In this document: positions 8,897 to 17,380 of the stretch, piece by piece
How the letters are laid out: every line of letters starts with the position of its first letter
Numbering within the stretch: the first letter of the stretch is position 1
Assembly (NCBI RefSeq): GCF_007828045.1
Contig: NZ_VITN01000007.1
Location: 213,972 to 277,971, forward strand
Direction of reading: 5' to 3'
DNA length: 64,000 bases
From: Nitrospirillum amazonense
GTDB lineage: Bacteria; Pseudomonadota; Alphaproteobacteria; Azospirillales; Azospirillaceae
Made by a program: the position numbers and the translations under genes
Notes under the pieces: generated by a model
What the model was told of the DNA's origin: nothing
The model's database searches: none
What the model saw: the letters and a program-made list of their open reading frames with translations, nothing else

Positions 8897-10228
8897 TCAG
8901 CGCAGGACGCCCGCCACTTCCTCGGTCACCCAATCCACCCATTTGTGGATATTGCTGGCGGCCGATGCCGCCCGCACCTCCGGCGCGCCCAATTCGCGGG
9001 CCCGCTTGTACAAACGGGTGCGCACGTCCAGCGGTTCCGCCGCCAGGCGATCAATCAGCCCCTGGTGGGTACCGCGCGGCGCCGGCAAGGCCGGTGCCGG
9101 GGCGGCGACCGGCGGAGCCTCGCCCGCCAGCTTGCGCACGAAGCCGGCGAAGGCCAAGTCGGCGTTGCGGATTTTGCCGGTCTGGCCCGACGCCCAATCC
9201 GCCCAGCGGTCCAGCGCCGTGTCGATATCGGTGCCGGGATATTCGGCGCGCAACTGTTCCAGCGCCGTGTCGCTGACCCGCCGCTTCAACCCCAGTACGG
9301 ATACGGGACGGTCGCGATCGGTCTTGCCATCCTCCAAATCCACGGTGTCGGCATCACGGGCGCCGGCGGCAAAGCCGCCCTTGCCCACCGGGCCCACGGG
9401 ATCGATGGCGAATTCCGTGGCGCGGGCGGCAGAGGTCAGAGCCGCCCGCTCCTTCTTGCGGATGGTAAAGCGCAAGGCCACCACCGGCCGGCCGCGCGAC
9501 GGCGACCGGATGGGGGTGTAGCTGCACTCGATGGCCGACAACTCATTCACCTCGCGCACGGCACGTTCCAGCACCTCGCGCTGAAGGATGCCGAAGTTCT
9601 TGTTGGCCGAGGTGTTCTTGACGCTCAGCAGTTGGCGGAAGGTGTCGATATCCACCTCCCAATCCGGTTCGCGCAAGTTGACCCGCACGCTCAGCAGCTC
9701 ATACAGCGCCAGCGCGTATTTGGAGCTGAAGCTGGTGCACACCGCCAGGTGGATGCGCGCCCAGGCCGATGGCTCGGCCAGGGCGGGGCGCAGTTCCGCC
9801 GGGAAGGACCATTCAGCGTAACCCTTGCCCTTGGGCAAGGCGCGGAAGCTCAGCAGCGGCGCGCCGCCTTCCTTCACCTCACCGTCGGAGCTGAGGTAGG
9901 GGAACTCCACCCGTACCGACATCAGCCGGTCGAAGCAGCTTTTCAGGCGGGCGTTGCTATGCTCCGTTTCCTCACCGATGGCGCGCTTGAGGTCAGCCGT
10001 GGCGGCACGGAAGGGCGGCAGAGCCGCGGTGGCGTCAGCCAGTTTGTCCCAGCTGTGCGCCAGGATGACATTGAACAGCTTCTTGTCGGACAGGGTCAGA
10101 CCGCCACCGGTCTCTATGATCTCGATGGTGCCACGCGGCTTGGGCACGGTGGGATCCGTGTCCAGGCGAAAGGGATCCCCTGTCGCCTCCGGGCGCCTTG
10201 CCGGCGGTTTTGCTACGGTCCTGCTCAT
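8897..10228 (-). CDS. repB: Replication initiator, RepB/Rep_3 family
   Basis: A 443-residue plasmid-type initiator. It should bind the iterons upstream of its gene and open the origin. The family is suggested by the segment from about residue 30 (ETGGGLTLSDKKLFNVILAH) through tandem winged-helix-like blocks such as YALALYELLSVRVNL and FRQLLSVKNTSANKNFGILQ, and a basic stretch before residue 260. The C-terminal ~170 residues are proline/alanine-rich and then helical (ASNIHKWVDWVTEEVAGVLR). The frame stays open upstream to 10498, but that extension is the iteron DNA read as protein, so I take the ATG at 10228 (MSRTVAKPPARRPEATGDPF). No strong Shine-Dalgarno precedes it. It is divergent from parAB across the origin. 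Confidence 0.82.
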   Translation of the reverse strand: MSRTVAKPPARRPEATGDPFRLDTDPTVPKPRGTIEIIETGGGLTLSDKKLFNVILAHSWDKLADATAALPPFRAATADLKRAIGEETEHSNARLKSCFDRLMSVRVEFPYLSSDGEVKEGGAPLLSFRALPKGKGYAEWSFPAELRPALAEPSAWARIHLAVCTSFSSKYALALYELLSVRVNLREPDWEVDIDTFRQLLSVKNTSANKNFGILQREVLERAVREVNELSAIECSYTPIRSPSRGRPVVALRFTIRKKERAALTSAARATEFAIDPVGPVGKGGFAAGARDADTVDLEDGKTDRDRPVSVLGLKRRVSDTALEQLRAEYPGTDIDTALDRWADWASGQTGKIRNADLAFAGFVRKLAGEAPPVAAPAPALPAPRGTHQGLIDRLAAEPLDVRTRLYKRARELGAPEVRAASAASNIHKWVDWVTEEVAGVLR

Positions 10229-10280
10229 GTTGTGCAGTCGAGCAGGGGCACCACACAGAGTCAACAACCCCCCGGGCGGA

Positions 10281-10810
10281 TGGCGATAGAACACATAGAA
10301 AGGCGGCGACGGGCGCCGGCAAACTGACGACAAAGCACACAATGACCCCGGCGGCTGCCGCCCGACTGGCGAGAAAACGCATAAGAATGGCGCCCGGGCC
10401 CGGTGAATCCGGTTCAGCGGACCGGCGACTCCGCTCCTTTCGACCCATGGTGAGAAAACACATAGAAAGGGTGGAAAAGGGCTGGCGAGAAAACGCATGA
10501 GGAAAGGCGCCGCGTCGCCGGGTGATGCGCGTCAACACTTTGTTTTTATTGGGTTATTTCAGAGACATGCGACTCCCTGCCGATATGGCGAGAAAACGCA
10601 TGGAAACGACTCGGGCACCCTGGCGAGAAAACGCACAGGAAAGGGTCGGCGCGCGCCCTGCCCTGTCTCGCGTACCTCGGACGGCACCCCTGGCGAGAAA
10701 ACGCACAGAAAACAGGCCACTGGCGACAGCTCACACATAGACGGCGGAAAAAACGCATTGGAAGCGGCGACAAAGCGCATCCAGACTCGGGACAAAGCAC
10801 ATGGAAAGGA
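10281..10810 (+). repeat. Iteron array, putative replication origin
   Basis: At least eight direct copies of a ~22-bp element, core TGGCGAGAAAACGCATAGAA, begin near 10281, 10367, 10448, 10483, 10586, 10621, 10691 and 10743. Three looser copies with ACAAAGCRCAT lie near 10327, 10769 and 10792. All point the same way, with irregular spacing (35 to 103 bases). They sit directly upstream of the minus-strand rep gene. An AT-rich run at 10541-10560 and another at 10808-10845 are candidates for the unwinding site. I saw no clear DnaA box. Confidence 0.82.
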
Positions 10811-10928
10811 CATTTAAACCATTACAAAGAAACGCGTTTTTCCCTCTGAACAGGAACAACTGGAATCTAGGAAAGAGTCTGACGAGGTCCATCCCAAGTG
10901 TGGGATTTGGAAGGAGGATCAACCATCA

Positions 10929-10959
10929 ACCATCAACGTTGTCGTTGACACTTGATGGT
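10929..10959. promoter_or_regulatory. Inverted repeat in the parA leader
   Basis: ACCATCAA (10929-10936) and TTGATGGT (10952-10959) are perfect complementary arms, enclosing a second small pair CAACG/CGTTG. A direct copy of the left arm sits at 10922. The position 55-85 bases before parA suits an autoregulatory operator, bound for instance by the helix-turn-helix at the ParA N-terminus. That binding is inference. Confidence 0.4.
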
Positions 10960-10970
10960 CCCCCTGGCAG

Positions 10971-10986
10971 GTTCTGACGTCAGAAC
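10971..10986. promoter_or_regulatory. Putative parS (16-bp palindrome)
   Basis: GTTCTGACGTCAGAAC is a perfect 16-bp palindrome, 26 bases before the parA start. An exact second copy lies inside parB (12590-12605), and near-copies lie at 8166 and 8861. Clustering around parAB and rep is what a centromere site for this ParB would show. The sequence is unlike the chromosomal parS (TGTTTCACGTGAAACA), as expected for a plasmid-type system. Confidence 0.7.
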
Positions 10987-11012
10987 CGGGCCTGAGAAAT
11001 GAAGGATGGGCG

Positions 11013-12041
11013 ATGAACGGCGATCGGATGCGTGAGCTGCGCCAGATGCTGCGGCAAAGCCAAGGCGATTTGAAGGACATGCTGAACCAGCGCCTGTCCC
11101 GCTCGTACGACAAGCCCAAGATCAGCCGCTGGGAAAACGGCAAGGAACCCATTCCGGACGACGTTGCGGCCGAGTTGGAACAGATCGCTTCGCACAAGCC
11201 GCGCAACGCCCGTGTTTTCGTGCTGGCCAACCAGAAGGGCGGCGTGGGCAAGACCACCAGCGCCCTGAACCTGGCCTACGCCTTGGGCCAATCGGGCAGC
11301 CGGGTGCTGTTGATCGACATGGATCCGCAGGCGACCGCGACCGTGGCCCTGCTGGCGGACGCGGCGGTGGAGGTTTATCGCCAGGGCCGCACCATGGCCC
11401 ACGTCATCCTGCAGAACCGGGCCATGGCCGACGCCATCCTGAAGCCGGGCATGGTGGAAACCGCGGTCCCCCTGCCCTTCGATTTGGCGGCCAGCCATAT
11501 TGAGCTGTCGGAAACCGACGGTCGGCGGGAACCAGGCTTTGACGCCGCCTTGCGCGAGGCGGTGGACACGGTGCGCGCCGGCTATGACTTCATCGTCATC
11601 GACGCCCCACCCAACCTGGGCATGTTGACATGGATGGCCCTGGCCGCAGCACAGGAGGTGCTGATTCCCGTGCGGACCGAGCCCTATGACACCATGGGCG
11701 TGGGCCTGATCCTGAACACCATCCATAAGGTGCAGCGCCGCCTGAATCCGGGCCTGCGCCTGTCCGGCATCCTGCCCACACAGTTCGGCCGCCGCAAATC
11801 GGTGGATCGCGAGGTGCTGGCCCATCTGGTGACGGCACTGGGCGAAAAGGTGCCAGTGCTGGAGGCTGTGCCCGACAGCGCCGTGTTTGGGCACGCCGCG
11901 CGCAACGGCCGCATCGCGCTGGAGGCATCGCCCACCTCGTCCGCCACGGCGGTTTATCGTAAGTTGGCGGACTGCATCATCACCGGCCGGCCCTTGGCCC
12001 GTGCCGACATCGACCTGTTTCCTGTTGAGAGCGAGGCGTGA
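11013..12041 (+). CDS. parA: ParA partition ATPase with N-terminal DNA-binding domain
   Basis: A 342-residue ParA-type ATPase that should position replicon copies by cycling on the nucleoid together with ParB. Residues 1-60 look like a helix-turn-helix module (PKISRWENGKEPIPDDVAAE), typical of ParA proteins that also repress their own operon. The deviant Walker A is KGGVGKTT at 75-82. It is followed by DMDPQATAT (Walker A') and YDFIVIDAPPNLGMLT (Walker B). parB overlaps its stop codon, so the two are translated together. Upstream lie the inverted repeat and the putative parS. Confidence 0.93.
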   Translation: MNGDRMRELRQMLRQSQGDLKDMLNQRLSRSYDKPKISRWENGKEPIPDDVAAELEQIASHKPRNARVFVLANQKGGVGKTTSALNLAYALGQSGSRVLLIDMDPQATATVALLADAAVEVYRQGRTMAHVILQNRAMADAILKPGMVETAVPLPFDLAASHIELSETDGRREPGFDAALREAVDTVRAGYDFIVIDAPPNLGMLTWMALAAAQEVLIPVRTEPYDTMGVGLILNTIHKVQRRLNPGLRLSGILPTQFGRRKSVDREVLAHLVTALGEKVPVLEAVPDSAVFGHAARNGRIALEASPTSSATAVYRKLADCIITGRPLARADIDLFPVESEA

Positions 12042-12916
12042 GCGCCATGACGGTGAAGAAACGACCCTCCCCCATCCTGGGTGCCGCGTCCGCCATGATC
12101 GGTGAGGCTTCGGGCGAGTTGGTGATGTCGCGGGACAGCCGCTTCCATCACAGCATCGAGCTGCAAGTCGACCACATCGCGCCGGATCCGGAGCAGCCGC
12201 GCAAGCTGTTTTCGGAAGAGGAGCTGGATGGCCTGGCCGCCAGCATGGCGGAGCAGGGTCAGTTACAACCCATCCTGGTGCGCCGCGACCCCGGTGACCG
12301 CGGCCGTTGGATCGTGGTGGCGGGTGAGCGTCGCTGGCGGGCGGCGCAGCGGCTGGGCTGGGGCGTCATTCTGGCCATCGAACATACCGGCGACCCGGAA
12401 GTGCTGGCGCTGATTGAGAACCTGCAGCGTGTGGACCTGACGCCGGTGGAAGAGGCGCGCGGCCTGAAGCGCCTGATCGATGGCAAGGGCTGGACCCAGA
12501 ACCAGGCGGCGGAGGCACTGGGCAAGACCAAGGGTGAGATCAGCGCCACCCTGCGCATCCTCAGCCTGCCCGACGACGTTCTCGAAGATGTTCTGACGTC
12601 AGAACTGGGCTTGTCGCGCAACGTACTGGTGGAATTGTCCCGGGTTGATGAGCCGGCGGTGCGGGAGCGGCTGATTCAATCTGCGCGCAGCGGCACGCTG
12701 AGCATTCGAACCATCCGGGCCGCCAAGGCGCAGGACCAGGCGCCGGAAGTGACGGAGGGCAAGCCGTCCACCGGTATCACTGCGCCAGGCGTGAACTTGG
12801 CGTCGGTGGAGCGCCTGGTCAGCACTCTGCGGTCCCTGCGGCCAGCGGCGCTGAAGGACAAGGAGCGCGACCGGTTGCGGGCCTTGCGCGCCGCCATCGA
12901 CGCGCTGCTGGGATAA
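12038..12916 (+). CDS. parB: ParB partition protein
   Basis: A 292-residue ParB/Spo0J-family protein that binds the centromere and activates ParA. The N-terminal ParB/sulfiredoxin-like domain shows PEQPRKLFSEEELDGLAASM and the CTP-binding motif VVAGERRWRAAQRLG. The central helix-turn-helix is WTQNQAAEALGKTKGEISA. The GTG at 12038 overlaps the parA stop by 4 bases; an ATG at 12047 with GAGG ten bases upstream is an equally good start. An exact copy of the putative parS lies within the coding sequence at 12590-12605. Confidence 0.93.
   Translation: MSAMTVKKRPSPILGAASAMIGEASGELVMSRDSRFHHSIELQVDHIAPDPEQPRKLFSEEELDGLAASMAEQGQLQPILVRRDPGDRGRWIVVAGERRWRAAQRLGWGVILAIEHTGDPEVLALIENLQRVDLTPVEEARGLKRLIDGKGWTQNQAAEALGKTKGEISATLRILSLPDDVLEDVLTSELGLSRNVLVELSRVDEPAVRERLIQSARSGTLSIRTIRAAKAQDQAPEVTEGKPSTGITAPGVNLASVERLVSTLRSLRPAALKDKERDRLRALRAAIDALLG
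12590..12605. promoter_or_regulatory. Putative parS inside parB
   Basis: GTTCTGACGTCAGAAC, identical to the site at 10971-10986, is embedded in the parB coding frame just after the helix-turn-helix region. A partition site within parB is known in other replicons. Retention of all 16 bases despite coding constraint argues for selection. Confidence 0.68.
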
Positions 12917-12935
12917 AGACCACGATCCTGAATCA

Positions 12936-12949
12936 TTGCGCCAGCGCAA
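12936..12949. promoter_or_regulatory. Crp/Fnr-type (Dnr/NnrR-like) box before pseudoazurin
   Basis: TTGCGCCAGCGCAA is a perfect TTGCG-N4-CGCAA inverted repeat, the layout bound by Crp/Fnr-family dimers. Its centre lies 91 bases before the pseudoazurin start, leaving room for a promoter activated from about -41.5. On the opposite strand, the box at 60106-60119 upstream of nnrS matches it at 13 of 14 bases. Confidence 0.6.
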
Positions 12950-13033
12950 AGACGGGAATGCTCTGCCGTCGTAGGGAAGAGGCGGACCGGGTGATGGATC
13001 CGGTTCCACCTTATCTCATGACGGAGAGTAGAG

Positions 13034-13462
13034 ATGCGTTCCCTTCCCCTGGCGCTGGTGGCCTTGATGACCTTGGCGGGCCCGGCCTTCGGCGCTGAGC
13101 ATGTCGTCAAGATGTTGAACAAGGGTGCCGACGGCATGTTCGTGTTCGAACCCGCCCTGGTGAAGATCGCACCTGGTGACAAGGTAACTTTCCAGTCCGT
13201 CGATGCCGGTCACAACGTGGAAAGCATCCCCGGCATGCTGCCGGATGGCGCCCAGGCCTTCACCGGCAAGCCCAGTGAGACGCTCACCGTCACCTTCGAC
13301 AAGCCGGGCGTCTACGGCTATCGCTGCAAGCCGCACTATGGCATGGGCATGGTTGGCGTCGTCGTGGTCGGCACGCCCACAAACCTGGACGCCGCCAAGG
13401 CGGTGCCGCAAACCGGCAAGGCCAAGGCCGCGTTTGAGAAACTGTTGGCTGCTGCCAAGTAA
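13034..13462 (+). CDS. Pseudoazurin, periplasmic blue copper protein
   Basis: A 142-residue type 1 copper protein that passes electrons in the periplasm, typically from the cytochrome bc1 side to copper nitrite reductase or nitrous-oxide reductase. A signal peptide (MRSLPLALVALMTLAGPAFG) is followed by a cupredoxin fold. All four copper ligands are present with pseudoazurin spacing: His60 (DAGHNVE), Cys98, His101 and Met106 (YRCKPHYGMGM). GAGAG lies before the ATG. The upstream TTGCG-N4-CGCAA box suggests control by low oxygen or nitrogen oxides. No nitrite reductase gene is in the window, so its partner must be elsewhere. Confidence 0.93.
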   Translation: MRSLPLALVALMTLAGPAFGAEHVVKMLNKGADGMFVFEPALVKIAPGDKVTFQSVDAGHNVESIPGMLPDGAQAFTGKPSETLTVTFDKPGVYGYRCKPHYGMGMVGVVVVGTPTNLDAAKAVPQTGKAKAAFEKLLAAAK

Positions 13463-13735
13463 GGTATTGGTAATGCAGGAGAATGGTGGGGGAGGGGGAC
13501 TCCCCTGCCTCTCTCCGTCGGTGCACGGCACAGGCTGTGGGCGTCAGGCGAACCACCACGACACGTGGTGAAAGTGGCCTTGGCGGTCCTGCGTCACCGA
13601 TAAGCGCGACCGTCCCCTCTGGTGCCCGGGTTGACCCATCCCCCTAATAGTCATATGATAATACTATGGCAGGGAGGCACGGGGTCGCCGCTGACGATCA
13701 GCGGACAGGTCCGGACGGCCAGAGGGAAGAACAAC

Positions 13736-16618
13736 ATGACCAGCACACTTGAACAGACCTCGGTTTCCGTGACCGAGGCACAGGCCGGCCCGATCGATGA
13801 ACACGTGACGCCGCCAGACGTGGTCGGCCGGCGCCGCTTCCTGACCGTTACCGGCGGCGGCGCTTTGGCTGTGGGGCTGGCCGGCGGCCGTGCGGCCCTG
13901 GCGGCGGCCCCGGCGCCCGTCAACCTGGCGGTCATGGCCCGCACCAGCTGGTCCAACCGGTCCAGCGGCACGCGCCTGGCGGCCATCAACGCCAACACGG
14001 CGCCCGTCAATTCCAAGGATGACGCGGAGGGCGCGTTCGCGACCGAGCCGCACTCCGGTCCCGCCTGGATCGAATACAGCTGGGACGTGCCGGTGCGCAC
14101 CAATGCGGTTGACATCTATTGGTGGCTGGGCGGCTGGAAAGGGGCCTTGCCCGCCGGCTGGCGGGTGTCGGCCTGGGATGGCAAGCGCTTCGTGCCGGTG
14201 CGCAACGCGCGGGGGCTGGGCCTGGCGCCCGACGCCTATAACCGCACCACCTTCGATCCCGTCACCACCACGCGGCTGCGCCTGGACATCGATCCGGTGG
14301 CCAAGGCCTCCGTCGGCGTGCTGCAGTGGCGGGTGTGGAGCCATGGCGCCGTGCCGGTGTTCCCGCCCTTGGTCACCGCCGGCCAGGACCGCGCCGTCGT
14401 GCTGGGTGGACAGACCTATCTTGACGGCAGGGTGCGCACCCTGGACGCCGCCCCCGCCGCCGCGGCCCTGTGGCACAAGGTCAGCGGCCCGGGCGGCGTC
14501 AGCTTCGCCGACGCCACGCGCGTCGACACCACCGCGCGTTTCTCCGCCCCGGGCGAATACGTGCTGCAGCTCAGCGCCAAGGCTGACGGCAAGACCACGC
14601 AGTCCACCCTGAAGGTGCGGGCGGAAACGCCGCCGCCGGACGAGCGGCTGGATGTCGTCTACACCACCCCCTACGCCATCGACAGCCCCCTGTGGTCATC
14701 CCGGGCCAAGGCCCTGATCACCCGCTGGATCCCCCACTGCATCGACTATTGCGAGCGCACGGACCTGAAGATCGGGCAGGGGGGCCTGGATAATTTCATC
14801 GAGGCGGGCAAGGTCTTGCGCGGGGAGCCGCACGGGACCCACAAGGGCTATGTCTTTTCCAACGCCTGGGTGCACCAGACGGTGGAATCCATGTGCATCG
14901 CCCTGATGGTCGACCCGCAGGGCGACAGGGAGATCATCGCGGCGCAGGACCTGATGCGCCGCAAGCTGGGGGAATGGATACCCGTCATCCTGGCGGCGCA
15001 GGAACCGGACGGCTATCTGCAAACCGCCTACACCCTGGCTGACCGCGCCAAATGGCCGGCGCGCTGGTCACCGGAGCAGCGGGGCAACCATGAGGGCTAT
15101 GTCGCCGGGTATTTCATCGAATCCGCCATCAACCACTACACCCTGACGGGCGGCAAGGATCTGCGCCTGTACAACGCGGCCAAGAAGCTGGCGGATTGCT
15201 GGGTGGCCAACATCGGCCCGGGCAAGAAGGACTGGTTCGACGGGCACCAGGAGATGGAGCAGGCGCTGGTGCGTTTCGGCCGCTTCGTCAATGACATGGA
15301 GGGTCAGGGCCACGGCGACGCCTATATCCGGCTGGCGCGCTTCCTGCTGGACAGCCGGCGCGGCGGATCGGAATACGACCAGAGCCACCTGCCGCCCGGC
15401 CGGCAGTACGAGGCGGTGGGCCATGCCGTGCGCGCCATGTACTTCTACTCCGGCATGGCGGACATCGCGGCGGAAACCCGCGACATCGATTACCAGAGCG
15501 CTGTGCTGTCCCTATGGGACAACATGGTGAACAAAAAGTATTACGTCACCGGTGGCGTGGGCAGCGGCGATACAGCGGAGGGTTTCGGCGAAAATTACGC
15601 CCTGCGCAACGACGCCTACTGTGAATCCTGCTCCAGCTGCGGCCTGATCTTTTTCCAGTACAAGCTCAACATCGCCTATCACGACGCCAAGTACGCCGAC
15701 CTCTATGAGGAAACGATGTACAACGCGCTGTTGGGCTCCACGGCGCTGGACGGCCAGACATTCTGCTACACCAACCCGCTGGTGGATACCGAACGCACCG
15801 CCTGGCACGTCTGCCCCTGCTGCGTCGGCAACATCCCGCGCACCCTGTTGATGGTGCCCACCTGGGCCTATGCCAAGGACAGGGCGGGGGTGAACGTGAA
15901 CCTTTTCATCGGCAGCCGGGTGAACGTGGGCGATGTCGCCGGCACGGCGGTGGAGATGGTGCAGAAGACCAACTACCCCTGGGAAGGGGCGGTCGCCCTG
16001 ACCGTCAACCCGGCCAAGGCGGCATCCTTCGCCGTGCGCATCCGCGTGCCCGACCGCGCCACCAGCGCCCTTTACACCGCCGCGCCGCCGGTGCGCGGGC
16101 TGGAGAGCCTGACGGTGAACGGCCAGGCCGTGCCGTACCGCATGGAAAAGGGCTATGCGGTGGTGGAGCGGGAATGGGCGGCCGGTGACCGCATCGACGT
16201 CGTCCTGCCCCTGGCCGTGCAGCGCGTAATGGGCGACGACAAGGTGGAGGCGACCCGGGGCAAGGTCGCCTTGCGCTATGGCCCGCTGGTCTACAACGTG
16301 GAGAAGGCCGACCAGCCGTCCATCGACCAGCCGCTGGCGGCCACGCCGGTGACCGCCGAATGGCGGCCCGACCTGCTGGGCGGCGTGGTCGCCCTGAAGG
16401 GCCACTGGCAGGATGGCACGCCCATGCTGGCCATCCCCAACTACGCCCGCATGAACCGCCTGCCATCGGCGGCCGGCGGCATCGGCGGCACCGACTCCGG
16501 TGTCAACTACGCCATCGGCGCCCAAGGCCAGGTAGTGGCGGCCGATACCACGGGGGAACCAGAGGGGCATGACCGCGGCCGCGCCCGGCATTCGCAGGTA
16601 TGGATCGCCGTGGCCTAA
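13736..16618 (+). CDS. Tat-exported GH127-type (beta-L-arabinofuranosidase-like) hydrolase
   Basis: A 960-residue secreted glycoside hydrolase of the GH127/DUF1680 group, whose characterised members release beta-L-arabinofuranose from plant hydroxyproline-rich glycans. The ATG at 13736 has GAGGGA upstream. A twin-arginine signal (GRRRFLTVTGG, then a hydrophobic run to AALAAA) ends near residue 62. A discoidin-like region (~65-210) and an Ig-like segment (~215-300) precede the catalytic part. The zinc/nucleophile residues of GH127 appear intact: Glu630 and Cys632 (YCESCSSCG) and Cys695-Cys696 (HVCPCCVGN). Members with other specificities exist, so the substrate is uncertain. Confidence 0.82.
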   Translation: MTSTLEQTSVSVTEAQAGPIDEHVTPPDVVGRRRFLTVTGGGALAVGLAGGRAALAAAPAPVNLAVMARTSWSNRSSGTRLAAINANTAPVNSKDDAEGAFATEPHSGPAWIEYSWDVPVRTNAVDIYWWLGGWKGALPAGWRVSAWDGKRFVPVRNARGLGLAPDAYNRTTFDPVTTTRLRLDIDPVAKASVGVLQWRVWSHGAVPVFPPLVTAGQDRAVVLGGQTYLDGRVRTLDAAPAAAALWHKVSGPGGVSFADATRVDTTARFSAPGEYVLQLSAKADGKTTQSTLKVRAETPPPDERLDVVYTTPYAIDSPLWSSRAKALITRWIPHCIDYCERTDLKIGQGGLDNFIEAGKVLRGEPHGTHKGYVFSNAWVHQTVESMCIALMVDPQGDREIIAAQDLMRRKLGEWIPVILAAQEPDGYLQTAYTLADRAKWPARWSPEQRGNHEGYVAGYFIESAINHYTLTGGKDLRLYNAAKKLADCWVANIGPGKKDWFDGHQEMEQALVRFGRFVNDMEGQGHGDAYIRLARFLLDSRRGGSEYDQSHLPPGRQYEAVGHAVRAMYFYSGMADIAAETRDIDYQSAVLSLWDNMVNKKYYVTGGVGSGDTAEGFGENYALRNDAYCESCSSCGLIFFQYKLNIAYHDAKYADLYEETMYNALLGSTALDGQTFCYTNPLVDTERTAWHVCPCCVGNIPRTLLMVPTWAYAKDRAGVNVNLFIGSRVNVGDVAGTAVEMVQKTNYPWEGAVALTVNPAKAASFAVRIRVPDRATSALYTAAPPVRGLESLTVNGQAVPYRMEKGYAVVEREWAAGDRIDVVLPLAVQRVMGDDKVEATRGKVALRYGPLVYNVEKADQPSIDQPLAATPVTAEWRPDLLGGVVALKGHWQDGTPMLAIPNYARMNRLPSAAGGIGGTDSGVNYAIGAQGQVVAADTTGEPEGHDRGRARHSQVWIAVA

Positions 16619-16648
16619 TTCCCAAGACCGCAGGGACGCACTAGATTA

Positions 16649-16677
16649 AGGGGCAGGACCGTATTGGAACTGCCCCT
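16649..16677 (+). promoter_or_regulatory. Hairpin abutting the response-regulator start
   Basis: AGGGGCA (16649-16655) pairs with TGCCCCT (16671-16677), which ends one base before the ATG at 16679. The only purine-rich Shine-Dalgarno-like sequence (AAGGGGCAGG) lies in the left arm. TAGATT at 16642-16647 could be a -10 element, in which case the palindrome could instead be an operator. A similar arrangement occurs at 35991-36020. Confidence 0.35.
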
Positions 16678-16678
16678 G

Positions 16679-17380
16679 ATGCCTGCCTCCGACACCATCG
16701 CCCACCTCCACCTGGTTGAAGACGAGCCCGACATGGCGCGGGAGATCGTCACCAGCCTGGAAGCCAGGGGGTATACCGTCAGCCATTCCGTCACCGCCGC
16801 CGCGGCGCTGGAGGTGCTGCGCGCCGATCGCAGCGTGGCGGTGGTCATCGCCGACCGCATGCTGCCCGGCGGCATGGATGGGCTGGACATGGTGCAGGAA
16901 CTGCGGGACGAGGGTATCGCCACCCCCATCCTGGTCTTGAGCGCCCTGGGCTCGGTCGATGACCGGGTGCGCGGTCTGAACGCCGGTGGCGACGACTACC
17001 TGACCAAGCCCTTCGCCGTGGCGGAACTGGTGGCCCGCGTCGAGGCGCTGCGCCGTCGCCCGCCGGATACCCGCGCCACCACCCTGCGGGTGGGATCGCT
17101 GGAGATGGATTTGCTCAGCCGCACCGTGCGGCGGGGGCAGCGGGAGGTGCCGCTGCTGCCCCGGGAATTCAAGCTGCTGGAGTACATGATGCGCCGGCCG
17201 GACCAGGTGATCACGCCGGCCATGCTGTTGACCGATGTCTGGAATTATCGCTTCGTGCCGCAGACCAACGTGGTCGATGTGCACATGGGCAAACTGCGAC
17301 ACAAGATCGATGAGATGGGGGAGCTGCCCATGATCCATCGCGTGCGTGGCGCCGGGTTCATGCTCCGTGCGGCGGACTGA
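16679..17380 (+). CDS. OmpR-family response regulator
   Basis: A 233-residue two-component regulator. The receiver domain has acidic residues EDEPD near residue 14, the phosphoacceptor Asp in VVIADRMLPGG, and Lys in DDYLTKPF. The C-terminal winged helix (VPLLPREFKLLEYMMRRPDQ, then VVDVHMGKLRHKID) binds DNA. I prefer the ATG at 16679 (MPASDTIAHLHLVEDEPD) to an in-frame TTG 15 bases upstream. The partner kinase overlaps its 3' end. The RND pump operon follows, making efflux or envelope stress a plausible target. It is clearly paralogous to the regulator at 41441-42178. Confidence 0.9.
   Translation: MPASDTIAHLHLVEDEPDMAREIVTSLEARGYTVSHSVTAAAALEVLRADRSVAVVIADRMLPGGMDGLDMVQELRDEGIATPILVLSALGSVDDRVRGLNAGGDDYLTKPFAVAELVARVEALRRRPPDTRATTLRVGSLEMDLLSRTVRRGQREVPLLPREFKLLEYMMRRPDQVITPAMLLTDVWNYRFVPQTNVVDVHMGKLRHKIDEMGELPMIHRVRGAGFMLRAAD

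Noticed and set aside
8945..10327. A 460-codon plus-strand frame
   Set aside because: It is the antisense shadow of rep. The minus-strand product matches a known family.
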